DNA from: Lysinibacillus antri
Lineage (GTDB): Bacteria; Bacillota; Bacilli; Bacillales_A; Planococcaceae
Assembly: GCF_003977595.1 (NCBI RefSeq)
Contig: NZ_RYYR01000009.1
Coordinates: 100,110-164,109 of the forward strand
DNA: 64,000 nt
Direction of reading: 5' to 3'
Of this stretch, positions 26,442 through 34,735 are shown piece after piece. The number at the start of each line of letters is the position of its first letter. Positions within the stretch are counted from its first letter, which is position 1. Position numbers and translations under genes: made by a program. The notes under the pieces were generated by a model that was given only the letters and a program-made list of their open reading frames with translations, had not been told where the DNA came from and made no database searches.

Positions 26442-26723
26442 ATGACAGAGCCGATATTAGTAAATGTAACAGAAGAAATTGTATCCGGCCTAGTGAGGTT
26501 TTTATTACACGGTACAGACTACCAAACTTTTTGTCATTGTAACTACTGCGAAACAGAAATTACTGCGGATGTATTAAATAAATTACCAACATATTATGTA
26601 GCAAATAATGAGGCAAGAAATGAAGCCTTTAAACAATTAAAATCCCCAGAAAATATTGAAAAAATCAATCGTGAAATCATATTATCAATTTATGCAGTTG
26701 GGAAAAATAAAAATCATGCGTAA
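26442..26723 (+). CDS. ComFB-like late competence family protein
   Basis: The 93-residue product resembles ComFB: a start rich in helices (VNVTEEIVSGLVRFLL), a clustered cysteine motif CHCNYCETEI, then ITADVLNKLPTYYV, matching the family's metal-binding four-helix form. ComFB-type proteins have been linked to cyclic nucleotide signalling in other bacteria; its role in competence is unclear. I chose the ATG at 26442 because AGGGGTGA lies nine bases before it; an upstream in-frame ATG at 26421 has no good site. Confidence 0.8.
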   Translation: MTEPILVNVTEEIVSGLVRFLLHGTDYQTFCHCNYCETEITADVLNKLPTYYVANNEARNEAFKQLKSPENIEKINREIILSIYAVGKNKNHA

Positions 26724-26725
26724 TG

Positions 26726-26760
26726 TCCAATCAGTCTTTAATGACTAATTGGATATTTTT
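26726..26760 (+). terminator. comFB terminator
   Basis: TCCAATCAGTC and GACTAATTGGA pair with one mismatch, then T-rich sequence. Confidence 0.8.
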
Positions 26761-26785
26761 TTGGAAATAGAAAAGTTTAAAATTT

Positions 26786-26812
26786 GAAGCTGAGCGAACG
26801 CCTTTCGCATTT
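26786..26812 (+). repeat. fragment of the dispersed hairpin repeat (right end)
   Basis: GAAGCTGAGCGAACGCCTTT then CGCATTT resembles the right end of the copy at 3753 (GAGCTGGGTGAGCCGCTTTC). Confidence 0.55.
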
Positions 26813-26890
26813 CGATATTGTTTTAAGTTACCTTTTTAGGTGTGTTGTAGTAAAATTAGTAATGACATTTTGAAAGTGAGGAGACTTGTT

Positions 26891-27301
26891 ATGCCAACAC
26901 CTAGTATGGAGGACCATATCGAGCAAATTTATTTATTAATACAAAGTAAAGGATATGCAAGGGTGTCTGACATAGCTGAAGCATTATCAGTTCTTCCTTC
27001 CTCCGTAACAAAAATGGTGCAAAAGTTAGATAAAGACGGATATTTAGTATATGAAAAATATAGAGGGCTTACACTAACATCAAAAGGTGAAAAGCTAGGG
27101 GAACGTCTAGTAAGAAGACATGAGTTACTAGAGCAATTTTTACGCCTTATTGGAGTAGATGAAGGACGAATATATGAAGATGTAGAGGGGATTGAACACC
27201 ACTTAAGCTGGAATTCAATTGACCGCATAGCGGATTTAGTACAATTATTAGAAGAAGATCAAACAATTTTAAAGAAACTTGAAACATTGAAAGAACAATA
27301 A
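26891..27301 (+). CDS. mntR: manganese transport regulator MntR
   Basis: The 136-residue product is a DtxR-family Mn2+-dependent repressor. All six metal ligands occur at B. subtilis MntR numbering: Asp8, Glu11, His77, Glu99, Glu102 and His103. The winged helix includes [20 protein letters not shown]. It would repress manganese importers and tune exporters. I chose the ATG at 26891 with GTGAGGAG upstream; upstream in-frame codons read through the promoter. The gene ends one base before an ATG of the next frame, so it is coupled with cvfB. Confidence 0.95.
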   Translation: MPTPSMEDHIEQIYLLIQSKGYARVSDIAEALSVLPSSVTKMVQKLDKDGYLVYEKYRGLTLTSKGEKLGERLVRRHELLEQFLRLIGVDEGRIYEDVEGIEHHLSWNSIDRIADLVQLLEEDQTILKKLETLKEQ

Positions 27302-27334
27302 ATGACATTAGGCAAGCAGAAAGGATCGACGAAA

Positions 27335-28189
27335 TTGAACGAACTTAAATCAGGCCAAATAGTTGAATTAACTGTACTGGAAGAGCAAGGTTCTAGATGG
27401 ATTTTAACAAACGGCGTATTAGAAATCCCTTTAAACAGTTCCGATGTACAAGAAAAACTAACGATAGGTGAGAGGCTAAAAGTATTCCTTTATGCAGATC
27501 GACGTGGTAACTTACAAGCAACAACGGTTATACCAGAAATTTTACAAGGTGAATATGGTTGGGCTCGCGTTATTAAAGTCTCAAATGAGGGGGCTTTCGT
27601 TGATATCGGTTCAACAAGAGAAGTACTAGTTGTGGCTGAAGATTTACCACCACTAAAAGAAGTATGGCCACAAGTAGGAGACCATTTATTTATTACACTA
27701 CGCACAGATCGTAATGGTGACTTATTTGGACGATTAGTAACAGAGGAAAAGGTAAATGAGCTATATGAAGGTGCGTTTGAAGAGCTGCACAATAAAAATA
27801 TTAAAGCTCGTGCGTATCGCTTATTGCCAGTAGGTTCCTTTTTATTAGGCATTGAAAATCCATACCGTATTTTTGTACACAACTCCGAAATGACAGCAGA
27901 ACCAAGGCTAGGACAAGAAGTGAGCGTTCGTGTTATTGCAGTAAAGGATGATGGCTCATTAAATGGTTCGTTACTTCCAAGAAAACATGAACGACTTGGG
28001 AAAGATGCAGAACAAATTCTCGCCTACCTTCAAAGTGTTGGAGGTAAGATGCCTTTTGGAGATAAATCTTCACCTGAAGAAATTACAGAAATGTTCCAAA
28101 TGAGTAAAGGCGCTTTCAAACGTGCTTTAGGGACATTAATGAAAGAAAAAAGAATTAAACAAGAAAATGGTTGGACAGAAATACTTTAA
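27335..28189 (+). CDS. cvfB: S1 RNA-binding protein CvfB/YitL
   Basis: The product (284 residues from TTG 27335) is CvfB: four domains, three S1-like RNA-binding domains and a C-terminal winged helix (MSKGAFKRALGTLMKEKRIK). GWARVIKVSNEGAFVDIG marks an S1 domain and GDHLFITLRTDRNGDLFGRL is highly conserved. S. aureus CvfB affects virulence gene expression. TTG 27335 has AAAGGA nine bases upstream and fits the family's usual N-terminus; ATG 27302, directly after the mntR stop, would add 11 residues but lacks a ribosome site. Co-transcribed with mntR. Confidence 0.9.
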   Translation: MNELKSGQIVELTVLEEQGSRWILTNGVLEIPLNSSDVQEKLTIGERLKVFLYADRRGNLQATTVIPEILQGEYGWARVIKVSNEGAFVDIGSTREVLVVAEDLPPLKEVWPQVGDHLFITLRTDRNGDLFGRLVTEEKVNELYEGAFEELHNKNIKARAYRLLPVGSFLLGIENPYRIFVHNSEMTAEPRLGQEVSVRVIAVKDDGSLNGSLLPRKHERLGKDAEQILAYLQSVGGKMPFGDKSSPEEITEMFQMSKGAFKRALGTLMKEKRIKQENGWTEIL

Positions 28190-28191
28190 GC

Positions 28192-28232
28192 AAAAAAAGT
28201 AAAAGGGCAATATGGAACCTTTTACTTTTTTT
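28192..28232 (+). terminator. mntR-cvfB terminator
   Basis: AAAAAAAGTAAAAGG pairs with CCTTTTACTTTTTTT across an 11-base loop. Confidence 0.85.
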
Positions 28233-28285
28233 AACGTACTAATTTTAGAGTAAGGCTTAGAAGTAATATGAAAGGGGAGTAGATT

Positions 28286-29197
28286 ATGAAACATAAATGG
28301 CTTTCTATAATAACCGTATTTGCATTGATGATCTCAATAATTATTCCTACAAGTGCATCAGCTACTACGAATAATGTCAACGCAATAAATGAAAAACTAG
28401 GTGTACCGATTGTTGTTTATGGAGCAAATTTGTCTGAGGAAGAACGAGCAACTGTAAAAGAAGCATTGCAAGTTTCTAAAGAAGCAGAAATAGATGAAAT
28501 TACAGTTTCAGGGGACGACCTAATCAAATACATTAAAGATAGTAATGCAAGTTCACGCATGTATTCTTCAGCTAAAATTACGCGACAAGAAGCCGGAAAA
28601 GGACTTGTCATCAGCATTGTGACACCAGAAAATATAACAGAAGTAACTTCAGAAGTGTATGCTAATGCAATGCTTACAGCGGGAATTGAAGATGCAAAAG
28701 TAGAAATCGCAGCACCTAAACCTGTAACAGGTCACTCTGCTTTAGTAGGGATTTATAAAGCATACGAAGTAAAAACAGGGGAAACATTAGATATTGAACG
28801 AACAGATGTAGCCAATGATGAACTTTCCATTGCAACACAAATTGCGCAAAACGCTAATATTAGCGATGAACAAATAGCAGAACTGTTAACGAGCATTAAA
28901 CAAAAAATCTCTGAAATGGACCCTGCTACAAAAGAAGAAGTTGCTAAAATCGTGGAAGATCAATTAACTGCCTTAAATATTCAATTAAGCGACCAAGATC
29001 GACAACTCTTAATCGACTTAATGGATCGCATTAGTAATTTAGACATCGATTTTAATAAATTATCTGAGCAATTAACAGATTTAACAAAAGAGTTTGAAGA
29101 AAGATTTGGAGACGTTCTTCAAGATGAAGGGTTTTGGACGGGTGTAAAAAACTTCTTCAATAATTTAATTGATACGATCTCCTCATGGTTTAAATAA
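28286..29197 (+). CDS. ypuA: DUF1002 secreted protein (YpuA-like)
   Basis: The 303-residue product has a Sec signal peptide (residues 1-27, with SASA before the likely cut) and a DUF1002 domain resembling B. subtilis YpuA: LGVPIVVYGANLSEEERATV, KITRQEAGKGLVISIVTPEN, and AGIEDAKVEIAAPKPVTGHSA cut short here for length. The C-terminal ~110 residues are helical with heptad-like repeats and an amphipathic end (FWTGVKNFFNNLIDTISSWF). It is probably exported and membrane- or wall-associated. Function unknown. AAAGGGGAG precedes the ATG. Confidence 0.85.
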   Translation: MKHKWLSIITVFALMISIIIPTSASATTNNVNAINEKLGVPIVVYGANLSEEERATVKEALQVSKEAEIDEITVSGDDLIKYIKDSNASSRMYSSAKITRQEAGKGLVISIVTPENITEVTSEVYANAMLTAGIEDAKVEIAAPKPVTGHSALVGIYKAYEVKTGETLDIERTDVANDELSIATQIAQNANISDEQIAELLTSIKQKISEMDPATKEEVAKIVEDQLTALNIQLSDQDRQLLIDLMDRISNLDIDFNKLSEQLTDLTKEFEERFGDVLQDEGFWTGVKNFFNNLIDTISSWFK

Positions 29198-29271
29198 TTG
29201 GAACAAGCGAGCAAATTAGTTAAGTTATGAACAATGCTATGTTATATTGAGAGCAAATGGGAGGGATGAAC

Positions 29272-29553
29272 ATGGAGTTTAAATTAGCTGAAAAAAGTCC
29301 AAATCACTTTTCATACGAGTATGAGCAAGAAGGAAAAAAACTAGCTGAAATTGAATGGAATTTGCGTGGAAATTTAATGGATATGACCCATACTTATGTT
29401 TCAGATGATTTGCGCGGGCAAGGGGTAGCTAAAAAACTACTAGATCAAGCTGCAGAGTATGCAAGGGAAAATAACTATAAAATGAATGCAATCTGTTCAT
29501 ATGTCATAGCGGCATTCGACAAAAGCAATGTATATGATGATGTGAAAGCATAG
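29272..29553 (+). CDS. small GNAT acetyltransferase (YidJ/NATD1-type)
   Basis: The 93-residue product is a minimal GNAT of the Acetyltransf_CG group: beta strands around EIEWNLRGNLMDMTHTYV, the acetyl-CoA loop DDLRGQGVAKKLLDQA and a short NYKMNAICSYV strand with the conserved Cys. Its substrate is unknown. Of three in-frame ATGs I chose 29272, six bases after GGGAGGG; 29266 touches that site. Confidence 0.85.
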   Translation: MEFKLAEKSPNHFSYEYEQEGKKLAEIEWNLRGNLMDMTHTYVSDDLRGQGVAKKLLDQAAEYARENNYKMNAICSYVIAAFDKSNVYDDVKA

Positions 29554-29556
29554 AAT

Positions 29557-29597
29557 AAAGGCAATCAAGTTGAAATTTCAATTTTGATTGCCTTTTA
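29557..29597 (+). terminator. GNAT gene terminator
   Basis: AAAGGCAATCAA pairs with TTGATTGCCTTT; inner GTTGAAA/TTTCAAT pairs can extend the stem. It may also serve the small minus-strand gene at 29614. Confidence 0.85.
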
Positions 29598-29613
29598 CTA
29601 TTTTAAGTCTATT

Positions 29614-29718
29614 CTAATAAAAATGTGTGAAGGCAAAAATAAGCGTAGTTAGAACAGAGGATGCGGCAATGATGGATGTTACTTCCTTCCAATTGTAAGT
29701 ATAATCATTTTTATTCAT
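29614..29718 (-). CDS. 34-residue single-span membrane peptide
   Basis: On the minus strand an ATG at 29718 follows AAAGGGAGGA at good spacing and opens 34 codons to a TAG. The peptide begins MNKNDYTYNWKEVTSIIAAS and then has a hydrophobic stretch ending FAFTHFY, enough for one membrane span with the polar N-terminus inside. The reading frame plus near-ideal ribosome site support a real gene. It resembles no small protein I can name. It converges on the GNAT gene through the shared hairpin at 29557. Function unknown. Confidence 0.65.
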   Translation of the reverse strand: MNKNDYTYNWKEVTSIIAASSVLTTLIFAFTHFY

Positions 29719-30004
29719 AAGTTCGTTCCTCCCTTTAATCGTTAATCCCGAATCCGAGTAATAATACTGTAGAATATTGGAGAAATATAATGAGAAATTA
29801 GTTGTTATGTCATTTTTTATGATATAATAGAAAATTTGCTATCATGAATAATTGGGTTGATATATAAGAATATTCAATAAATAGTAGAAATATGACCTTT
29901 TAATGTTAAAAAATTATTGGAGAAATATATACCAGCTTTAATTTGTTTTAAATTCTAATCAAATGGGGAAAAGTACGGCATACCGATTTATTGGAGGGAT
30001 AAAC

Positions 30005-30301
30005 ATGGCAAAATTAAAAGGAAAAGGTGTAGTAGTTTCAGCATTGCTCGCGGGTGCAGCTTCTTATTTAAGTAAAAAGCAAAACCGAGAGAAATTAATG
30101 AATATGTTTCAAGGCTTGCAATCAAAAACAAGTTCGAAAACAGAGCATTCAAGTACAAAATATAACAACCTGACAGAAATTGCAGAAGCGGCTGCTGGTC
30201 CTACTTCAACAAAAATTCGCGAAAATAACTTCATTGCAGAGGGTGGGGGACAAACCGCACTCGCTTACTACAATGAGGACAATCAGCAAACAATTCATTA
30301 A
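30005..30301 (+). CDS. hypothetical small protein with N-terminal hydrophobic segment
   Basis: The 98-residue product starts MAKLKGKGVVVSALLAGAAS, a short hydrophobic stretch after basic residues that could anchor it in the membrane or act as a signal. The rest is polar (NREKLMNMFQGLQSKTSSKT) and ends with EGGGQTALAYYNEDNQQ. It recalls YtxH-like general stress proteins in size and layout, but no clear match. I chose the ATG at 30005 with GGAGGGA upstream. The 290 bases before it hold only AT-rich sequence. Function unknown. Confidence 0.6.
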   Translation: MAKLKGKGVVVSALLAGAASYLSKKQNREKLMNMFQGLQSKTSSKTEHSSTKYNNLTEIAEAAAGPTSTKIRENNFIAEGGGQTALAYYNEDNQQTIH

Positions 30302-30320
30302 ATGTAAATAGTACGAAGAA

Positions 30321-30363
30321 GAAGTCGACAACTAGATTAGCGAGTTGTCGACTTCGTTTTTTT
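30321..30363. terminator. bidirectional terminator at the hypothetical/MFS junction
   Basis: GAAGTCGACAACT and AGTTGTCGACTTC form a 13-base perfect stem, followed by T8 on the plus strand. The MFS gene's 3' end overlaps the right arm. Confidence 0.88.
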
Positions 30364-31485
30364 TATTAGCGTAATTAAAGCAAAGAGTAATAAAATCACC
30401 CCAGTTAAGAGAAAGCCACGCGAGATACTTAAGGATAACCAACCTAAGATAGAAGACCCGACCACAACGCCTAAAGAGAAGAACGCATAAAAATAGCCAT
30501 ATGCTTTACCTCTAGTAGCCTTAGTGGTTGAATCGATTAACAAGGAATTAATAGAAGGGAATAAAAAGCCAAAACCAATACCATAAGTAGCCATTGCGAC
30601 GTATAGTAGAACAATGTCATTAGCGATACTTAATAGAAGTTGACTTCCCCCCATTAAAGCTATGCCTAGAGAAAGTGTGTAAATTGGCGTAACCCTATCA
30701 AAAATACGGTTAGTCGGAAGTAAAAATACTAACACTGCCACAACTCCAAAAGTACTTAATAAAGTGCCACTTACCTTTGCATCATAACTTAATGCTTCCA
30801 CGTGTAAAGGAAGTAAATAGGCAATGACCCCTTGAGAAAACATTAAGAAAAAGGCTCCAGTCAAGGCCTTTATGACGCCTGTATGTAATAATAAATCGCT
30901 TATTTTAGAGGTAGGATTATGCTGTTTTACTTTGCGATTTGTATTAGTAGGAAATTTACTCAAAACAAAAATTGCTATGACGCCTAAAAGGAGCATAAAA
31001 ATAGCTGTTATACTGAATACAAAAGGTACGGATGTACGACTAGCTAATATCCCACTGAATGCTGGGCCTGTGATGGCGGCAATTCCGACAAAAGCCCCTG
31101 ATATGGCGCTACCTTTCCCACGTTCTTCTTTGTTAACAAGATTCGATAAATATGTAAACGCAGCTGGTACAATTAATCCTGCTACAAGCCCATGTAAAAA
31201 TCGAACGACAAGTAATGATAGTGTGTCGTTAATCAAACCATAGGAGAAAAGAGATAATCCGGTTGTAAGGAGACCTATGATTAAAATAATGAACGGACCT
31301 TTTCGATCTGTCCAAATACCGGAGATGATATTGCCGAAAGTATTTGAAAAGGAATACATCCCAACCGCTAATCCTGTTACAAAAGAAGAGGTGCCTATTG
31401 ATTCAGCAAACGTACTCATGATAGGCAATTGGGTGAATAAGTCAAAAAATGAAAAGAAAATAATTGCATATATAAAATACTTCAA
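30337..31485 (-). CDS. MFS transporter
   Basis: The product (382 residues) is a 12-span major facilitator transporter. Motif A is visible as GIWTDRKGPFIILI in the first cytoplasmic loop, and FVGIAAITGPAFSG is the antiporter-like motif C in span five, so efflux is likely. Substrate unknown. Start: GTG at 31494 coincides with its own ribosome site, whereas TTG at 31485 lies eight bases after AGGAG and gives MKYFIYAI, so TTG is preferred. A weak Fur-like sequence (TGATAATTCCTCTCA, 31501-31515) lies just upstream. Confidence 0.85.
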   Translation of the reverse strand: MKYFIYAIIFFSFFDLFTQLPIMSTFAESIGTSSFVTGLAVGMYSFSNTFGNIISGIWTDRKGPFIILIIGLLTTGLSLFSYGLINDTLSLLVVRFLHGLVAGLIVPAAFTYLSNLVNKEERGKGSAISGAFVGIAAITGPAFSGILASRTSVPFVFSITAIFMLLLGVIAIFVLSKFPTNTNRKVKQHNPTSKISDLLLHTGVIKALTGAFFLMFSQGVIAYLLPLHVEALSYDAKVSGTLLSTFGVVAVLVFLLPTNRIFDRVTPIYTLSLGIALMGGSQLLLSIANDIVLLYVAMATYGIGFGFLFPSINSLLIDSTTKATRGKAYGYFYAFFSLGVVVGSSILGWLSLSISRGFLLTGVILLLFALITLIKKTKSTTR

Positions 31486-31583
31486 TATCCTCACTCCTAA
31501 TGATAATTCCTCTCAATAAATAGTATAGCATTTAAAAGATATATTTGAATTATATCTTTTAGAAAAGGTAATGTGATAAATAA

Positions 31584-31616
31584 AAAACGGCAAAATCTGT
31601 ATGATTTTGCCGTTTT
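31584..31616 (-). terminator. CoA-transferase gene terminator
   Basis: AAAACGGCAAAATC and GATTTTGCCGTTTT form a 14-base perfect stem; T residues follow on the minus strand. Confidence 0.88.
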
Positions 31617-31623
31617 AGAAACA

Positions 31624-33144
31624 TTAAGCGTTCGAAGTTTCTTTTTTCATTGTTTTGTTTTTAGCAAGGTTTACATGCCAAGAAAGAGCTTCCTCTAAAA
31701 TGTGAGGAGTTTGTGCATTACCAGTTGCTTCTACAGCACGGTTGTAGTAATCCCATAATTGCTCTTTGAACTCAGGGTGAGCACAGTTTTCAATAATTAA
31801 AGATACACGTTCTTTTGGAGCTAGTCCACGTAAGTCCGCAATACCTTGTTCAGTTACGATTACATCTACATCGTGTTCTGTATGGTCTACGTGAGATACC
31901 ATTGGAACGATTGACGAAATAGCGCCACCTTTAGCGTATGATTTCGTTACAAAAATACCTAGACGAGCGTTACGAGCGAAGTCACCTGAACCGCCGATAC
32001 CGTTCATCATTTTTGTACCTGAAACGTGAGTAGAGTTAACGTTACCATAAATATCTAACTCAAGAGCAGTGTTGATTGAGATTAAGCCTAAACGACGGAT
32101 AAGCTCTGGGTGGTTAGAAATTTCTTGTGGACGTAAGCAAATTTTATCAGCATACGCTTCTAAGTTGCCGTATACTTTCTTTTGTAATTCTTCAGTAAGT
32201 GTAATAGAAGTTGCAGCTGCAAAGCGTACTTTACCAGCATCGATTAAGTTGAATACAGCATCTTGTAATACTTCTGAAGCTACAACTAAGTTTTCGAATT
32301 CTGAATCAGCAAAGCCGTCAAGTACCGCGTTTGCTACAGAACCTACACCAGATTGTAGAGGCATTAACTCATTTGTTAGGCGTCCAGCTTTAATTTCAGA
32401 GCGGAAGAAGTCTAATAAAAGGTTTGCCATTGTTTGTGTTTCCTCATCTGGAGGAACGATTAATGATGGCGCATCTGGCTCTTCAGATACTACGATTGCT
32501 TGAATTTTGTCTAAATCAACACGGATACCAATTTCACCAATACGTTGTTCAGCGTTTGTCATTGGAATTGGTTCACGTTGACCTTGTTCTGCTGGAATAT
32601 AAATATCATGAATACCGATTAAACTTTCAGGGTGTGAAATGTTTAATTCGACAATAATGTTTTCGGCATATTGTGCGAAGATTGGTGAGTTACCAACAGA
32701 GTTTGTTGGAATGATTAATCCATCTTCAGTAATAGCAACTGCTTCTAAAATTAAGTGTTTGATTGGTCCGATAATACCTTGACGTACTAACTCAGCATTA
32801 TGTGAAAGGTGAGCATCTACATAAGAAATTTCACCTTTGTTAATTAAACCGCGCATTACAGCGTCACCTTGGAAAGGACCACGCTTATTGATTACACCAG
32901 CAGCAGCTAAATAGTTGTCTACTTCAGGCCCTAAAGAAGCACCAGTATATACATCAATTTTTACTTGTTCATTTTTAGCTCTTTCTACTAATGCCATAGG
33001 AACTACTTTTGCATCCCCAGCACGAGTAAATCCTGACATAGCTACAACTGTACCATCTTCAATTAATGCAGCCGCTTCTTGTGCAGATACAACTTTATCT
33101 GCTAATTGTTTTAAACCTAAACGTTTCTCAACTCTTGGATCCAT
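31624..33144 (-). CDS. acetyl-CoA hydrolase/transferase family protein (succinyl-CoA:acetate CoA-transferase type)
   Basis: The 506-residue product is a class I CoA-transferase of the succinate/acetate type: MSGFTRAGDAKVVPMAL near residue 35, LMPLQSGVGSVANAVLDG near 262, and ASEVLQD (likely the catalytic glutamate) near 287. HVSGTKMMNGIGGSGDFARN and VDVIVTEQGIADLRGL are conserved. It moves CoA between succinyl-CoA and acetate or hydrolyses acetyl-CoA, linking acetate overflow to the TCA cycle. GGGGAGGA sets the start. The LytTR gene 300 bases upstream on the same strand is a candidate regulator. Confidence 0.9.
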   Translation of the reverse strand: MDPRVEKRLGLKQLADKVVSAQEAAALIEDGTVVAMSGFTRAGDAKVVPMALVERAKNEQVKIDVYTGASLGPEVDNYLAAAGVINKRGPFQGDAVMRGLINKGEISYVDAHLSHNAELVRQGIIGPIKHLILEAVAITEDGLIIPTNSVGNSPIFAQYAENIIVELNISHPESLIGIHDIYIPAEQGQREPIPMTNAEQRIGEIGIRVDLDKIQAIVVSEEPDAPSLIVPPDEETQTMANLLLDFFRSEIKAGRLTNELMPLQSGVGSVANAVLDGFADSEFENLVVASEVLQDAVFNLIDAGKVRFAAATSITLTEELQKKVYGNLEAYADKICLRPQEISNHPELIRRLGLISINTALELDIYGNVNSTHVSGTKMMNGIGGSGDFARNARLGIFVTKSYAKGGAISSIVPMVSHVDHTEHDVDVIVTEQGIADLRGLAPKERVSLIIENCAHPEFKEQLWDYYNRAVEATGNAQTPHILEEALSWHVNLAKNKTMKKETSNA

Positions 33145-33446
33145 AAAAAAATCCTCCCCTAAAAAAATGATGGTTAAAGTAAAATAAGATAGAACTTTGT
33201 AGAATTTTCTATTAATTTAGTTGAATAATTTTTCAACCTGTATAAATTATAATATCACCAAATTGTCACACATTCTTTATGTAATGCATGAAAGTGCTTA
33301 AAAAACGCATAAGCGACAAGAAAACGTAATATAAGATAATATTCGGGTTTTAGTAACGGAAAAATGGATTCGACAAAGTGAATAAAAATACAAAACGACC
33401 TTCCTAAATGGCAGGAAGGTCGTCTGGATTATTATTTATTTAATAG
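33145..33446 (-). promoter_or_regulatory. control region of the CoA-transferase gene
   Basis: The gap contains the LytTR gene's hairpin (33395-33423), then on the minus strand a TATAAT at 33251-33246. It is followed by the perfect inverted repeat GTTGAA-N6-TTCAAC (33220-33237), well placed for an operator. AATTTTCTATTAATT (33203-33217) matches a CodY box at 12 of 15 positions. The -35 is not clear. Confidence 0.4.
33395..33423 (-). terminator. LytTR gene terminator
   Basis: ACGACCTTCC and GGAAGGTCGT form a ten-base stem; the minus-strand flank is moderately T-rich. Confidence 0.7.
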
Positions 33447-34097
33447 TTAAAAGCCTAATGAACGACGGAAGTAGCTTGCATATCTTTGACTTACAGGAAT
33501 TCTCGTACCGTCTTTCATAATTAATAAAAATGTTGAGTGTGAATCAGGTTGAATTTCTTGAATAAAATCAATGTTCACAATATAAGAACGATGGCATCGA
33601 ATAAAAGAATCCGGTGCTAAAAATAATTCTAAATCACTTAAATTTAAACGATGATAGCCTTCACGGTTCATAGTTTTTACAAATGTTTTGCGAAGCTGGG
33701 TTTCAAGATAAATTACTTGATTATGTTTAATTGGATACCAGCAATCATCTATTTTAATTGTAATGTAATTTGTTAAAAATGGTGATGGCTTTTGCGGGAA
33801 GATAGCAGTAACTGCACCTTTTGTTTCTCCTTCTTCAATTAAAGGAATACTCATACCGTAATAAGGGACACCGAAAACATCAGATTCAATGTAAGTATTA
33901 ATCTTTTGTCCGTATGTAAGAGCTTGATGAGCTGCAGATCCTTCTTTTACCGGGTCACCAGGTTTAATTTTTAGATCTACTTTTTTACTAGGTTGATAAT
34001 ACAGATATTCATTTGTATCTGAAATAGCAATTGACGTATTCTCAGGGAAGAAATCTTTTATGACATCCATAATTTCTTCAATTTGCTTTGGATCCAC
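33447..34097 (-). CDS. LytTR-family transcriptional regulator with N-terminal sensor domain
   Basis: The 216-residue product ends in a LytTR DNA-binding domain (about 115-215; FIRCHRSYIVNIDFIQEIQP and GTRIPVSQRY are diagnostic). The N-terminal ~110 residues form a PAS/GAF-like domain (ISDTNEYLYYQPSKKVDLKI, YYGMSIPLIEEGETKGAVTA), not a phospho-receiver, so it likely senses a small molecule directly. Same-strand position just upstream of the CoA-transferase suggests it controls that gene. It starts at GTG after GAGGTG. Confidence 0.88.
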   Translation of the reverse strand: MDPKQIEEIMDVIKDFFPENTSIAISDTNEYLYYQPSKKVDLKIKPGDPVKEGSAAHQALTYGQKINTYIESDVFGVPYYGMSIPLIEEGETKGAVTAIFPQKPSPFLTNYITIKIDDCWYPIKHNQVIYLETQLRKTFVKTMNREGYHRLNLSDLELFLAPDSFIRCHRSYIVNIDFIQEIQPDSHSTFLLIMKDGTRIPVSQRYASYFRRSLGF

Positions 34098-34735
34098 TAT
34101 TTACACCTCATTTTTATATACATTTCATTATATATTGTTATTTTACTACATATTTATATAAATGAAATAGAGAAGATTGCGGGATAATTAAAGAATTTTA
34201 AGTTAGTAAGAAATTATTTTTCTTTTTTTTGTCACTTTTTTAGTTTTCATGTTTAAAATAGTGTACCTTATAGTTATATACATATACATTCTTTAGAATA
34301 AAAATAAAGTAAAATGCATTTTCACAGTGAAAAAGTTAGTAACACGCTCTTAAAACTATGACCTTAAAATGAGTTGAAAAAAAATGAAATTATGGTAATA
34401 TTCACTTTAGTTGAAAGTAATTAATTCTTTATTCTCATTTATCTATTAATAAATAACCACATATTAGCATATCATACTCAATAAGTCATGGGTTGCCTGG
34501 CATGAAAATTTATTGTGAATTAATATACATAGTTTAGCATTCAAATGGACTCCCATTATCTATAAGAGACGCATAAAAAGAGACATCAAGGGAGTTTAAT
34601 AGCTGAATGAAATAACAGCCTGGCGTTTTTAAACTCGTACAATTTAAAAATGCGCCAAGGTAGGATAGTAGATGTTCGTTATTGTTATAAAAAACAATTA
34701 TGCGATTTGCATTCTGAAGAAAGATGGGATAATCT
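34098..34735. other. 638-base noncoding gap between divergent regulators
   Basis: This AT-rich stretch separates the LytTR and AraC genes. I see one hairpin: CCTGGCGTTTTTAAA (34619-34633) pairs imperfectly with TTTAAAAATGCGCCAAGG (34643-34660). It has no proper T-tract and may be an operator or leader structure for the AraC gene. No supported open reading frame, tRNA or riboswitch was found. Confidence 0.5.

Noticed and set aside
34619..34660. Intrinsic terminator before the AraC gene
   Set aside because: The stem is imperfect and no T-tract follows; no gene upstream on that strand would use it.
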